64,000 bases of DNA from Eutreptiella sp. 'Long Island Sound 2002' (GCA_964036045.1 OZ038382.1:82373918-82437917); one strand, 5' to 3'. Shown: positions 32,366 to 44,506, numbered from the stretch's first letter. Notes: generated by a model from the sequence alone, not told the origin. Made by a program: numbers and translations.

Positions 32366-32833
32366 GAACGGGTACATGGCAGGGAGAGTTGGGGGCGTTG
32401 GTGTTAGTCACGACGTATTCATCTCCTCCGGGAATAGTCTCAATAGCATCTTGAGGTCGTAGCCGATCCTTCAAGTCACGCAAGGCGAGTCCATCGCTGT
32501 CTCGTTGTATAGCCTGGACTGAAGTTGAGTCCAGGTCTTCCCAGGGGATGGAGGTAAGACCTACGTCCAGCACACTGAGCATACTCCCCCATCCGGGTTT
32601 CCCGATAGGCGTCTTACGCCCCAGAGGCACGTAGATGGCCTCATCAGGTAACCGAACAGAGCTGATAGTCAGCCTGTCCAGGAGGGTTCGCCAGCACTCG
32701 TTGCCCCCATGGGCTCCCCAATCGGAGGAACACAGGACCATACGGGAACGTTCCAAGGCCACCTTGGTCAAGACCTTCCCCAGTTCACTGAACCTGGGGT
32801 TCCCTTAAGCCATCCCGAAAGAGGGGCAGTAAA
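32366..32833 (-). pseudogene. Duplicated fragment of gypsy A1 pol (MT-like region end)
   Basis: The minus strand encodes FSELGKVLTKVALERSRM, CSSDWGAHGGNECW and RTLLDRLTISSV, identical in layout to 33876-34343. It is a passenger of the tandem duplication, truncated at 32833. Confidence 0.8.
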
Positions 32834-32837
32834 CTAA

Positions 32838-34343
32838 ACTACACAAAGTACCTATCGACAATGAATTGGACCTATATTGGCTTGCTGTGAACTTCGCCGT
32901 CTTCAATCTGTGTGCAATTCACTGATTTCGGTCTCAATTCAGTCACATTTTGTACCAGAACCTGGCATCTGGTCTCATGACTGCAAATGACACCGACCAG
33001 TTTCACATATCTTGGACTCCATGAAGGGATACCCTATTTTTTGGATGCTCGACGACATGGCGACACTCGTTTTCTTTTTTCTGGCAGTGTGATGTCAGAT
33101 CCTGATTTCATCATGGATCATGGATCTTGATCATGCATGTACATTCTTCACTCAGACTTTCAATTTTCGAATTTTCGAGCTTGAACGAAGCTATATCTGT
33201 CTGCCCTAAGGTACCTATGCGTTTCAATCAAGTCGATGGCCATCGCGAGACACGGATCTCAGCACAATTTTGCTCAATTCAGCTCAATTTCTCACATTTT
33301 GCCATAGATTAGTCGGTTTTTGGTCACTTTCGCTGTTTCTTTCACTTCACTTGACCCAGCCTGACATACTGGCGTATGTTTTCGGAGGGGGAGTGTAACG
33401 GCAGCAGTGACAGCACTCAGTCTATACATCAGTGTGTTCAAAATTTCAATGATTCTCAGATGTACATTAGTGCAGTAAATTTTCCGCTTGTTTTCATGTT
33501 TTCCGTTCGCCGCCAGATGTCGCCTGTGAGAGCGCGTCGAGTCGCATTTGTCTTTCGTGATTTCCCAATCGGATTTATTTAAATTATTTCGAATGATTTC
33601 ACGTTGTGTCATTATGTGCGATGGATGCACAATGAGATTCTATGTCTGCTCCATTTTTGTAGACCGGGTTTTTCTGACTATTCATATTCCACCATGGAGT
33701 TCAATGGACTTACAAGTGCTTTGCATATGTCGCTCCCAGAGAGTGGATATGGGTCTGAAGAGGGTCAGTTGGGTTCGGAGATATCAGGGGCAGTGTCGGG
33801 CGTTACGACCCCTGGGGCACCAAGGCAACAGGCTTCGCAATCACAAGAAAGATCCGCCATTATGCAGCAGTTACAGAACGGGTACATGGCAGGGAGAGTT
33901 GGGGGCGTTGGTGTTAGTCACGACGTATTCATCTCCTCCGGGTATAGTCTCAATAGCATCTTGAGGTCGTAGTCGATCCTTCAAGTCACGCAAGGCGAGT
34001 CCATCGCTGTCTCGTTGTATAGCCTGGACCGAAGTTGAGTCCAGGTCTTCCCAGGGGATGGAGGTAAGACCTCCGTCCAGCACACTGAGCATACTCCCCC
34101 ATCCAGGTTTCCCGATAGGCGTCTTACGCCCCAGAGGCACGTAGATGGCCTCATCAGGTAACCGAACAGAGCTGATAGTCAGCCTGTCCAGGAGGGTTCG
34201 ACAGCACTCGTTGCCCCCATGGGCTCCCCAATCGGAGGAACACAGGACCATACGGGAACGTTCCAAGGCCACCTTGGTCAAGACCTTCCCCAGTTCACTG
34301 AACGTGGGGTTCCCTTAGGCCATCCCGAAAGAGGGGCAGTAAA
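32838..34343 (+). repeat. 1.5-kb tandem duplication, unit 2
   Basis: Second unit. It reads through without a break into the rest of A1 pol at 34343, so the A1-side junction is original. It carries scattered substitutions relative to unit 1 (e.g. C/A in the 32510-32570 equivalent), so the event is not very recent. Confidence 0.88.
33394..33875 (+). repeat. B LTR 4 (duplicated 3' LTR)
   Basis: 482 bp, TGTAACGGCAGCAGTGAC to CAGCAGTTACA with GGAGGGGGAG before it and GAACG (33876-33880) after it. It arose by segmental duplication, not transposition, because the flanks on both sides are duplicated too. Confidence 0.85.
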
Positions 34344-34670
34344 ATTTGTAGCTGCAGTTCTTCCCCTTGCTGCAGTCAAGGTCCAGGACATGTTGCTTGT
34401 CGCTAGCGAACAACTCCACACTCAGGTCTTCTCAAGAGTAACCCAACTCCTTCAGACCTTGATCCAGGACTTCCCCCAATAGTTGATAGTCCTCAGTTTT
34501 GGAGGCCGCCATCATGTTCAAGGGCTCCTTCTTCGATACCCTCAGGTAGCTCGAGGTGTGCTCCGACTGCTCCAGTGGTACCGACTCCCTGCCATTGCCG
34601 TGGTCCACGTACAGGAGGTAGGGCGCTTGCAGCATCAGGGATTGTATCTGGGAGTGCTGCACGAAGAAGT
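33876..34670 (-). pseudogene. Gypsy A1 pol: MT-like domain
   Basis: Between protease and RT. Contains LDLDCSKGKNCSYKFYCP (about 34325-34388), then a TAA-type break near 34315, FSELGKVLTKVALERSRM, VLCSSDWGAHGGNE, RTLLDRLTISSVRLP and AIYVPLGRKTPIGKP. The order and spacing match the MT-like domains of families B and C. The counterpart of the catalytic N-P-P-Y box is not recognisable, so it is probably structural or inactive. Confidence 0.55.
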
Positions 34671-34960
34671 CAGTCCCCCAATACAAAGTCGAAAGCCTCA
34701 GTGTCCATCACAGAGAACCGATGGCCGATAGTTCGGGAGCCCATAGGTACCTCCACTTCACAGTCCCCGCAGCTGTGCACCATATCCCCCATTCGTATAG
34801 CCGCGGTAGTCATGGTGTTCCTCAGGCTCCCACAAGTTAAAATTTTCTTGGCCACTATAGATATGGTGGCGCCTGTATCCAATACCCCCAGGTATTCACG
34901 TCCCCCCAGTCGGATACGTACCCAGAACACCAGGTCCAGGGTCCCACCGGAGCGTCCCCG
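34660..34960 (-). pseudogene. Gypsy A1 aspartic protease
   Basis: Retropepsin signature FWVRIRLGGREYLGV followed by LDTGATISIVAKKI (active-site D-T-G), then IGHRFSVMDTEAFDFVLGD, the region of the flap and second loop (I-L-G-x-D as V-L-G-D). The open frame is 34670-34930, with a frameshift at 34670 where A2 reads through into FFV. It would cleave Gag and Pol in the particle. Confidence 0.85.
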
Positions 34961-35019
34961 TCAGAACTCCGCGGGACAGGTCACCTTGAACCCCTTGTTC
35001 CGCAATTTGCGGGCCATCC

Positions 35020-35835
35020 TCATGAAACGGCTTCTCTTCTTAGCGTTGCCTCATCACCACCTTCATGCTCACGCTTGGCCCCTTGTTCTCGCTGGGCCTG
35101 AGTCTGCGAGCGTGTGGGGGGATTAGACTGCCCTTCAGAGGGCTCGGTGTTCCCCCCTGGATTAAGGTTGAAGTTCCCTCCGTTCTTGTCCGGGTTCTTG
35201 TTGTCCTTGTCTGGCTGGCGGTTAGCGCCTCCTCCTCTTCCACCATGGTTCTTGTCTTGCCCTTTTCCACGTCCTTTCGACTTGCCCTTGCCGGAGTTGT
35301 TGCTGTTGCATTTGCATCCACCTTTGCCAGAGCCTTTGCCAGGATCCTCGCCTTTCAGCTTTGCCGACAGGCGTTGCTTGTGGTAGCACTCATCCTCGTA
35401 GTGTTTCCTCTTCCCACAGAAGACACAGGTGATAGTACACCTGTAGTGATCCGGCATCTTCGCCTTGGCGCCGGTGTTGGTCTCCTGCTTCTTCCCTTGG
35501 ACTACGAAGCAGTCTCGCTGCTCGCAGTCAGGGGCGTGCTGCAGGTGACCCTGCTCATCTCTGGCATCACACGAGAAGAGCTCCTTGACGTTTTCCATGA
35601 TACGGGCGTGTTTGGGGGTAGTCCCCCGTCCAGGTCTGGATCCTTGGTACCCTTTGCCCTGGCTTCCAGAGCCTCCCCCTCCAGGATGGTAGTTGTTCAG
35701 GTGCTGGTCGCTTTCTTTTTCCAGCGCCAGCTCCAGAAGTAGCACACATAAATCCTCGTAGTGGAGGGCTCTCGCATTGCGCTCTGCCGTTGAACAGCAC
35801 TCGTCCCACAGATCTCGAGGGAGTTTAGCCACCAA
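35020..35835 (-). pseudogene. Gypsy A1 gag C-terminus: nucleocapsid with CCHC knuckle
   Basis: Capsid end (LWDECCSTAERNARAL; LELALEKESDQHLNNY), then a Cys/His cluster and a canonical zinc knuckle CVFCGKRKHYEDEC (C-x2-C-x4-H-x4-C), then a Lys/Gly/Asn-rich basic tail typical of nucleocapsid RNA binding. The frame is offset from the N-terminal gag by a frameshift near 35835. Confidence 0.88.
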
Positions 35836-37205
35836 CCAGGTGACAGGTCGTCGCTGCTGTAGGAACCGGGCGTCAATTGTCCAGCCCAGTGATCGAAGTC
35901 CGCCAGTAGCTCAGAGACCCTGCCAGGTCTGGGGTTGTTGGGCAGCAAGGCCAGGTTCTGGATCTCGGCCGTGATGGAGAGGGCAGTCTCATAGGTCGGG
36001 TTCTGCCTCTCCAAGGCAACCAACACATCTGCAAAGGTGACAGACTTAGTCACGATCTGCTTGACCTGCTTCTCCAGGTACTTGGTCTTGCAACACTGCA
36101 GGAGCAGATCGCACTTGACCTGTCCACTAGCGTGGGTTTGGCCGGTGAATCGGAGGAACCGGCCAAAATTCTCAGCAAACTCGCCGAGGTTCTTGCCTGT
36201 GAACTCAGGCATGTGCACCACGATCTTGGACCTGGCAATGGCCTTAGCCTCCCGAGACCTGCGTCCCTCAGGGCACCGGGTGTTCCTCTCCTTCTTTTTC
36301 TTCTGCCCACTTGGGTTCTCGGGGTCCTCTGCGTTGTCGTCCTCCGAGGGCGAAGCAGAAGTCATCGATGGCGGCTCATCATCAGAGGGGTTTCCGCCTA
36401 GGTCACTGGAGCCATAGGGCTCCACGTCCACCATTGCCCTCAGGGCTTTCAGCCCCAGCCGGTCCAGCTCGGCTCTCGTAGAATTCCCCACGTGGCTGTT
36501 GTTTGGCTGGGCCGTTCTTGGTACGAAAGGGCTTCTCTGTATCGCTGCAGGGGTCAGCATCGGTCGGCTCCTCAGGCTCCCCACGGTGTTTGTCAACCCT
36601 GCCATCAGGTGGTTAGCCTGTACTCGATGGGGTGTCATTCCGACCGTGGTAGATGACGCTTGGGGCGGAATCAGGGGCTCCAGTTTAGCCCAAATCTCTT
36701 GAGTGAGAACGACCACAAGTTCAGAGGTGGCTCCTCGGAGAGCCTCTTTCATCGCTGCTCGCGTCAGGGACCTGTTGGAGGATCTCCCCGATCTCCTACT
36801 CCTGCTGCCGCATGAATCAGGTCCTCTCCTCAGCCCACTCAGGGTTGCATACCCAGGAACATCCACATAGGCTCCTGTAGCGGGTAGAGGATGGTGATAG
36901 TCCGCCGCATACCACCGCGGCGCAGAACCGGAGGCCACCGGCTCACTGGTAGTAGTTGCCTCTGGAAACGCTGTGGTAGGTGTGTTCACACCACAGGCAG
37001 GGTAAGTAGGCATACCAGTAATGCCTGTGCCCTCAGCCATAGGCGGGGTGGTTATGGGTGTAGATGTTGCAGCGGCTGGGTCTGGAGTGGGGAGTGTGGT
37101 GGTTGTAGGAGAGGGTGATGTATGGTAGTCAGAAGCGCTTGGTGCGCCCTCGAAGGTCGAGCCACTCGTCGGGTTGTGCCCATCGTCTACTCCTTCATCT
37201 GCCAT
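35836..37205 (-). pseudogene. Gypsy A1 gag N-terminus and capsid
   Basis: Starts MADEGVDDGHNPT at 37205, about 130 bp from the long repeat that may be its LTR. A Ser/Thr/Pro-rich N-terminus is followed by a basic Arg/Ser patch (GSRSRRSGRSSNRSLTR) and a capsid-like helical region (MPEFTGKNLGEFAENFGRFL; LLLQCCKTKYLEKQVKQIV; FADVLVALERQNPTYETAL) typical of Ty3/gypsy gag. The start is convincing because A2 shares the frame and the upstream sequence is non-coding. Confidence 0.82.
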
Positions 37206-37331
37206 GCTCTCCCCAGCATCCTTTTCACTCTCTCTCTCTTTCTCTTCACAGAATTGGTGTCCACCTCCTCGACTGAGAGGGCCCGGAAGGCCGACTGAAG
37301 TCCTTCCAGCGAATCATCCGCCACGTCCACT
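37206..37331 (-). other. Leader between long repeat and A1 gag
   Basis: About 126 bp. Possible 5' leader of element A1. I could not identify a clear primer-binding site. Confidence 0.4.
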
Positions 37332-39334
37332 GGGGTCATTTTGGCTGCTCGAAATGAGCCAAAATTCGGGGGTGCTCCCAATAGTATATCTCCACGCCCG
37401 CTTGGGGATCAGATCCGCCATCCCATACGCCACCCACCAGGAGTCTAACGAAGACTCCCTTGCCTTTCGCTTTCAGAGATCTTCATGCCACTTCGCGTGG
37501 TGACAATCCCAATTGGGTCCACAAATGCCAAAATGGCAAAATTGCCCACACTCACTTTGGGCTAGCACCCTAACGAAGGTTGCTCCGCTTCGCCCAGGTG
37601 GTGTGTGAACCATGGGGACCAATGTCCATAACACCCATGTCATATATGGTCCATTGGTCCATGAGTCCGGCGTGCACGAGGGTGCTGAACATGGTGCACG
37701 GCGGGCAGAAAATGTGGAAAATTGCCCAAAATGGCCGAAGATGTGCACACTCATGGTTGGGGCAAATGAGGCACATGCCCGACTTGGACCGGAGTGTGCA
37801 ATAGGATTGGTATCAACTCATATGTGTCCAACATATCTTTTGGGCGTCGCCCAACTCCTCCGGTCTCGGGAATGGCAGGGTCGCCAAGTCCCAAATCGCC
37901 AACGTGGTGGCCACGGTACGCCAAGCCCAAGAGGAGTTATCCGCCGGGTCCAAGATATGTTGGGCATCGAAGTATGTACCCCAAAGCCAGAGTTGAGTCA
38001 TGATTTCAATCGGGCGCAACGTTGAGATACACGGTCGCCACTTGACATCATGACGGGCAAAAAACAGCAATATTGGCGAAAAAACACCAAAAAGTGCCTT
38101 GAAAGGCGCACAAATATATTATAATATCTTCGGCTTGGATTGAGTAATCGACCAATCCTTCTAAACACAATGACTTGACACCAATGACCTCGCGATTCCA
38201 CATATGTGCTCCACTTGGGGCGCTTTTGAAGGTTGCGCGCGCTGCCTCCCAAGTGGGCACATGCAAAAATGGAAGATTGCAAAAAACACACCTTGCTCGC
38301 AACGCATCGCTTCGAGAGCGCTCCACAAGCGTCCCTTCACGAAGGTTAGGCTTGCGAGTGTTGGTTGTGAGTACAATGAGGGGCCTCGTGCGATAGGGGG
38401 TCCATTGGCGGGTTTGTCTCGGAATGGTGCACCCGCCAAATGGGCACGCAATATGACACCAAAAATGGCATACAACCCTACCCACGCCTTCTACAGCCAA
38501 CCTAGTGGCCTAGAATCAAAGTATGCGTATATTCTAATGTAACCTGTGTCCCTTAACACGCATGCAAGTGCTTTGGTCGAGAATCGACCTCCTTTCGGAA
38601 ACCCGAGTTTTAGCATGCACGCCAAATATATTGCCAATATATATATGGAGATCATATATGCACTTTCCGGGGAAGACAAGTGATATGCCCCGGATGTAGA
38701 GGCAAGCAAGGGTGGCACAAACGCCAACTCAACATACTTCTACACCTACTTGGACGCCAAGTACGTGAAAAAGCGCACTTCTTGGAGAACACTCAAAATG
38801 AATAACCCTTTGGGCCTATTGAGTTGGGATCCTTTGGCCTCATCCTATGACTATGGGGGGCAAAACCTCATACACAGTGCCTACGAGGCACGTCAGTTCG
38901 CCCTTGGGCGCTTGAACGCTTGTAACCCTTGTTGTTCCACTTGGGGGTTCAAAGCGCCTTCGGTCGCCCAGATTTTCTGGGGAAAATCTGGGACGCGATC
39001 CGTTATATCAAGGAAAAAATTGCGGATCACTCGAAGACTGTTTCAGTCTTAACTTAAAGAGAAATCGTATTACAGAATAAATCTAATGCAGTCCACGGAA
39101 CAGGCGACGACAGGCGGCGCGACTGCGGCGATTTCACGACAATTGGAAACCGCGGTAGAAATCGGGTATTTTACCGATTTCCGACCGGAAATCGCCTAAG
39201 ACAATAAAGTTATGGTAAATCTACATTGATTCAATGGTTAATGATCGGATTCCAAATGCCGCGGATTAGAGGGCAGGGATATCCCGCTGACACCCGGTGT
39301 CAACGGCTGCCGCACGGGAGTGACATCTCACAGG
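37332..39334. repeat. 2.0-kb long direct repeat, copy 1 (candidate A-family LTR)
   Basis: Near-identical to 51183-53206 from GGGGTCATTTT to CTCACAGG. It has no coding capacity and contains AATAAA words near 39077 and 39203 (+). Its position, 126 bp upstream of the A1 gag start on the minus strand, suits a 5' LTR whose minus-strand start would be TGTGAG at about 39332. Clear TG...CA ends and a target duplication could not be confirmed, so a different non-autonomous element remains possible. Confidence 0.6.
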
Positions 39335-40927
39335 CCTCCGGGCCATGGGCCATAGGTTCTGGGTACCGCTTCACCCCCCTCCTTAGAGCAAACCCTGGGG
39401 GGGGCTGGATAACACCCAAGCATGGCAGCGGGTACCCAGGACCATCCCCTGAAAGGGGGGGGGGTGTCACATCCTCACTTCAGGCCGATTTGCAGGTTAG
39501 GCTGCCCAAATCCCACAGTAAGACAGGTAAGGTGCTGTAGCTGTTAGTAACTGCAAGTATAGTATCAAGTATCAAGTCCCGGGTCCTGGCGGCGATTGTT
39601 CGGCATCCAAAGGACCCGTTAACCCATACCAGGTGCACCGGGTGCCGGCTGCTACGGTCACCACCACATTGACAGTGGCATACACGGCCAACATAGGCGT
39701 CACACGACGACCGAGGTGGTCCCACAGGTCGAAAGCGACCACAAGGATCCATCAGGCTACCCCAAGCTTCCCAAGGCCCGCCGGCTGGGGGAGAGTCCCC
39801 ACGGGTCCTTACTCGGGCGCACCATGTCCATATCCACGACGCGAGTCCAGAGTGGTACAGCCGAACGAGCTCCTCCTTAAGGGATCGGGCATCAAGGCCG
39901 TCTTTTCCCTCACCCTATTACGACGAAGGCCATACATGAGGGAGTCCTCATGCAGTGTGGGCGGAGGCGTCGACTCCTCAAACCACCAGTTTCCCAGGCA
40001 GACTGACCGGGGTCAGGAGCACCAGAGGCCGCCACCCGACTGCAAGTGCGTCTGCGAGTCGGTAGGCTCACACTGGGACTGACAGTGGCGGACCGCTCGG
40101 AGTGCATTCAGGCAACTGGGCTTCCCGCCTGGCGCCATCAGGGTCTCCACATCACAGCCACTAGGGCACACGGTATCACAGGCACTCAAACAGAAGAATC
40201 TGTACTCAGGTACTGGTGCAGGCTGGACCTTATGTATGAGCATGTCCACGGCGACTCAAGGCGCCATCGTATTCGATTCGCATCCCATCAGGGGGAAAAC
40301 AGTCCACCTTTCGGTGATGGGCCGACACACAAATGCACATATCCTGGGGGGCAGAAAAACAAGCAATAAGCGGGGTAATAGGCGTGTAAACACACTCTGA
40401 ACAGAGCGCCAAACCACGCCCCGGTTAGCATAAGGCATATGCAGGAGGGTGGACAAGAAAATGCCGTAGTTCAGGCCATATATAGTCAGCTGACACACGT
40501 AGACTGGTCTGGATCTCGCAAGTGCCATGGGACCAGACCACACCCCGAAAAAATCGCAATGCCGATGACAGCGGCATCCGTTGCGCAACGTCGTATGGGC
40601 TTCAAGGCCCCAAGAGCTCAGAAAATGTCAAGGTCAGTCGCCCTACCTGGTTTCCCAAGGATTCAGCAGGGGGGGAGTGACTAATAGAAGTGAAAGAGAG
40701 GGGCCATCCTCCTCTGGAGTCAGCAGGGGGGGGTATGTGGCCACTCTGATGGCAGATCAACGAAGAATGGAAGAGAGCAAGCAAGTGAGGGACGATCTGT
40801 CGACCACACAAGCGCTCAAACTGCATCAGGAAAGAGCCCAGGGCGCTGATCAGGCACCCCTGGCTGCAATCGCCCGGGTGAGTGCTGCCAAGTCCGAGAC
40901 ATGGATCTTGGTCTTGTGCTTGCGGAT
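39335..40927. other. Region without recognisable genes, 3' side of element C
   Basis: No supported coding sequence. It has G-runs near 39395, 39440, 40665 and 40725 and lies after the stop of the C chromodomain on the minus strand. It probably includes the C 3' UTR and perhaps its LTR, but I find no matching copy at the other end of C. Confidence 0.4.
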
Positions 40928-42505
40928 TTACTCCATGAAGGGATTATTAACCCGCGGCACGAACGAGGAGACGGGTTCCCAGGTGTCGTGGGACGGCCCA
41001 TAGCCTCGCCAACGAACCTTGAACTCCAGGTCTCCGGGTGCCGAGGCGTTCGGACGCTGAGCCAGGATCTTCCCGACGGTATAGTCGTCCTGCTCAGCAT
41101 AGTCGTCGTCCGAATCAGCCTCATGAGCGGCATAGTTCAGGGACACATGTTGGCCACGGAGGTCGGGTTCCCGCACACGGAGTTGACTCTCGTGGCGCTC
41201 CCGGAACTGTCCATGACCAACCTTGATACGGTAGGTGTCCTCACCAATCCTGCGGACCACCTCTCCGGGTGTGAACCAGGTCTTGGTGCGGTTGGTGCCC
41301 ATAGGGCGGGGTCTGATCACCCACACCGGGTCTCCCACCCTGAACTTCTGCGCTGTCCAGCTCGGGGCGGACTTCTGACGCTCAGCATGCTCCTTATCGA
41401 GCTGCTGGCGGATATCCCGCGCCGTTTGCTCTTGCCGCGCAAAGAATTCCTTGGCGTCCATAGCCATACCATCACCAGACAAGGGAAGTCCCCGACCCAG
41501 GGGGTCCCTGCCGAACAGAATCTGGTGAGGGGACAAACCACCCGGAGTGGGGGTGTCATGATGGGCCTTCAGAGCGGGCCACATCTCCTCAAACAAGTTC
41601 CGACGTGGATTGGTGATGTGAATTTTGCGCAGCTTCTCGAACAGCTGCCGTCCAGCCACTTCAGCTCGGCCGTTGGACCGGCTGAGATAGGCGACGCTCT
41701 TGGCATGACGTATTCCCATGAGGGAACACATAGCCTTGAACCAGCCACCAGTAAACTGGGGCCCTCGGTCACTGCAAATGGTGCGGGGGGTGTCAAAAAC
41801 GGTCAGCCAATGACGAATCATCATGACTGCCACTTCCTTGCCAAGCAACCCCTTTTTGCGTGCCGGAACGGCTACTATGTAGCCACTGTGGCGATCCACA
41901 CAAAGAACCACACAGTCAAAGGTCTCCTTGCCAATGTGCACTTTGGGCATGGAGAAGACGTCCATGGCCACGCTCTCCATGGGCTGGTCAGGCACCGGAA
42001 TCCATTGGGCTTCCCCCTTGACGTTCCGGTTATCGGGATTGCAGGCCTGACAGACCGAGCAACCCTTCCTGACCTTCTTGATGGCGACGTAGAGACCGAT
42101 ATGGTCGATATCCAACCGGCGCTGCATGTCAAGGGCTTGCTTCTTGACCCCTGGGTGCAGCATGTGGTGGTGCCAAGCTTCACATAGCTCGAGCACTCGG
42201 GACTCTGGTACTAGCAGCTTACCATTCCGGTAGAGCTTGCCATCTTCCTCAGTCAGCCCCTTTGGCCACTTCTGCCCGTCATCAGGGTCGGTCACAGCCC
42301 TATATTCGGCCTGAAAGGCCTCAGACTTGGCGTAGTCGTCGGTCCAGTCGTCCTGGAGGCAAGATTCAGGGAAGAGGTGCTTGTCGGACTCAGCCCCATC
42401 AGGGGCGAGTACTCTGACCGCTCTGCCCATCCTCGTTCCAAGGGGGCCATCCGCAGCCATGACGACGAAGCATTTATCACCCTCCTCCTCCATCAGGCGC
42501 TCCAT
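40928..42505 (-). pseudogene. Element C integrase with chromodomain
   Basis: Open frame of 525 residues. Zinc domain (HHHMLHPGVKKQ; CSVCQAC), DDE core (AMDVFSMPKVHIG; CSDRGPQFTGGWF; SNGRAEVAGRQLF), SH3-like tail (FRVGDPVWVIRPRP; WFTPGEVVRRIGEDTY) and chromodomain (YTVGKILAQRPNAS; FKVRWRGYGPSHDTWEP). The catalytic residues D, D and E are all present. Pol continues upstream in the same frame beyond a TAA at 42522-42524, so this methionine is not a true start. It is the least damaged integrase in the window. Confidence 0.92.
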
Positions 42506-42524
42506 TTCAATGATTTTCTTGGCT

Positions 42525-43641
42525 TAAGCGGTCTCAGCCTCATCGCCATGGGCAGAGATATCTGTCATGCCCTTGCTGGTGGGATAGGCCCACCTACTGA
42601 GACAGTCCGCCACAGTGTTGTCCTTTCCAGGAATATACACAACCGTGAGGTCGAACTTGGCCAAGGTCTCATGCCTTCTTGCCTGTCGGGAGACGGGACC
42701 AGAGGGGTGTCCACGTGCTCCTTGTGCCACGACTGCAGACTCTGATGGTCGCTGCAGACGGTGACGGGATGGAGGGCTATGTACCCAGCCCATTTCCTGA
42801 GTGCCATGACGATGGCATACGCCTCCTTTTCTCGGGGCGTCCACGTCCGTCTCTGGCCTTCCGCCAGGACTCGGCTCCAGAAGGCCACGGGCACGTGCCT
42901 CCCATCGTCAAGCGCTTGCCCCAACACAGCGCCAACGGCGTAGTCGGAAGCGTCGGTGCGCAGGACGAACCCTCGGTCAGGATCCACGAGGTTCAGACCC
43001 ACTGCGGATAGCAGCGCCTGCTTCATCCCCTCAAAGGCACGGTCGGACTCTTCAGTCCAGACCAGAGCCTTCTTGGACCCCTTCTTGGTCTCCTCCTGGT
43101 TGCCCTTGAGCATGGTTGTCATGGGGGCTGCATACTCGGCATACATCTTGATATACCCCGAGTAGTAGTTGCAGAACCCCAGATACGCCCGTAGCTCAGA
43201 GACCGTTTTGGGCTTTTCCCAGTGCTCGATCGCAGCCACCTTGCCAGGTATGGGCTTTCGCTGCCCGTTCCGGACCATGTGGCCAGCGAAGACCACCTCG
43301 CTTACCGCAATGGTGGCCTTGTCACTGCTGCCCGTGATTTTGTGCCGAACCAGAAGGTCCAGCACTCGCGTGACGTCCCTCTCATGTGCCTCCAGGAGCT
43401 CCTCGTAGCTCATACTGGGGTCCCCGGACGCGATGATCACATTGTCCACGAAGGGGTCCGCACAGTCACGCACCGGCTCAAGCAGGTTCTCCATCATCCG
43501 CTGAAAATCCGCATTGCCGTTGGTAACGCCCATGGGCATCACCTTCCACTGGAGAGGTCCAAGTGGGGTGCTCATGGCTGTGCAGGCACGGGACTCCTCA
43601 GCGAGGGGCATCTGATGATAACCATGTTTCAGGTCAATCAA
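42525..43641 (-). pseudogene. Element C reverse transcriptase palm/thumb and RNase H
   Basis: RT: IDLKHGYHQMPLAEESRA, LQWKVMPMGVTNGNADFQ, catalytic box FVDNVIIAS where the second Asp of the usual D-D is Asn, thumb VSELRAYLGFCNYYSGYI. RNase H: LRTDASDYAVGAVL, REKEAYAIVMALRKW, CSDHQSLQSW, NTVADCLSRWAYP. A frameshift near 42690-42700 moves the last part to frame 42524-42844. The D-to-N change at the RT active site would abolish polymerisation. Confidence 0.9.
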
Positions 43642-43920
43642 TGAGGGGCAGCGTATAGCTGTCGTGCTGTGTTTGGGCGTTCAGGCCGCGGTAGTCGACC
43701 ACGAGCTGCCACTCACCGGCCACCTTCTTGGGGACGACGAAGCACAGATAGGCCCATTCGGAGTGGCACGGCTCGAGCCAGCCTCTCTCGATGAAGTCAC
43801 GGAGGATCTTCTCCATGGCCTCCTTCCTCTCGCCCCTCAGGGCAACCTCCCGGTGCCGATACACACGGGGGTCCTGCTTCAGTCGTATCTTGGCCTCGCC
43901 ATACGGTCAACGCACCGGTG
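43634..43920 (-). pseudogene. Element C RT N-terminal fingers
   Basis: YRHREVALRGERKEAMEKIL, RGWLEPCHSEWAYLCFVVPK and WQLVVDYRGLNAQTQHDSYT lead into the palm at 43641. Broken from it by a frameshift at about 43640 and from the upstream linker by a stop near 43907. Confidence 0.85.
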
Positions 43921-44506
43921 GAGGAAACACAGGCTTTCCGCTGAAGAAGGTTTCCCCATACTTCTGCTTCAGCCTGGCCCTCAATGCCTGGAACTTGGGG
44001 CAATCATCGGACTCCGCCTTGGCTTTTCCGGGCACCTGGACCACTGAGCTTACTTGAGGGGTAGCGACCCCGCTCGGTTTCGGCTCAGGCGGTCTTCCCA
44101 GGTGGCCCAAAGGGCCATCTCTGGTCTTGCCGCGGAATAGATCGCCGTAGGTGGGTGGGTTACCGCCAGGCGGCTCGTCCTGGCTGGACATGGGATCCAG
44201 CACCCTCTGTACGAGGGTATTCCCATCATAGGAACCGGAGACGATTGAGTCCACTTCCCACCAGGCTTTGTCCTGGCCTTTGCCCTAACGCTGGTTTCCC
44301 CAGTCGTGAAAGGGCTGATATATATACCCCTGAACCAGATCCAACTCCTCTTCCGTGAGGAGGTCTTCCGATTCTCCGATGTCAACAGGGGGGACCGCAA
44401 AGCATTGCCGCCAGGGCTCCGCCCTGATGCGGTTGACACACAAGAAATCTGTGGCGTCGGCCTGATCAAGGCCCCCATCCACATAGTGGAATTCCGTTGG
44501 CCATCT
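43921..44506 (-). pseudogene. Element C linker between MT-like domain and RT
   Basis: Minus-strand frames with TEEELDLVQGYIYQPFHDWG, RPPEPKPSGVATPQVSSVVQ and FQALRARLKQKYGETFFSGK, spread over at least two frames. The latter is a typical pre-RT segment (a Lys/Arg helix, then F-S-G-K-P). No separate function recognised. Confidence 0.55.

Larger units (their letters stand above)
31327..32833 (+). repeat. 1.5-kb tandem duplication, unit 1 (3' UTR + LTR 3 + A1 flank)
   Basis: Repeated at 32838-34343. It includes the B 3' UTR end, PPT, LTR, GAACG and about 468 bp of gypsy A1. A 4-bp filler (32834-32837) sits at the junction. The boundary cuts through both B and A1, so the duplication arose after B inserted. 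Confidence 0.88.

Noticed and set aside
31616-33312. Small + strand ORFs repeated at 31616 and 33127, 31865 and 33376, 32115 and 33604
   Set aside because: They recur only because of the 1.5-kb tandem duplication and lie in LTR or UTR sequence.
37570-38727. Short ORFs shared by the two 2-kb repeats (e.g. near 37580 and 51432)
   Set aside because: Shared because the repeat is shared; both strands are open in places; no protein motif.
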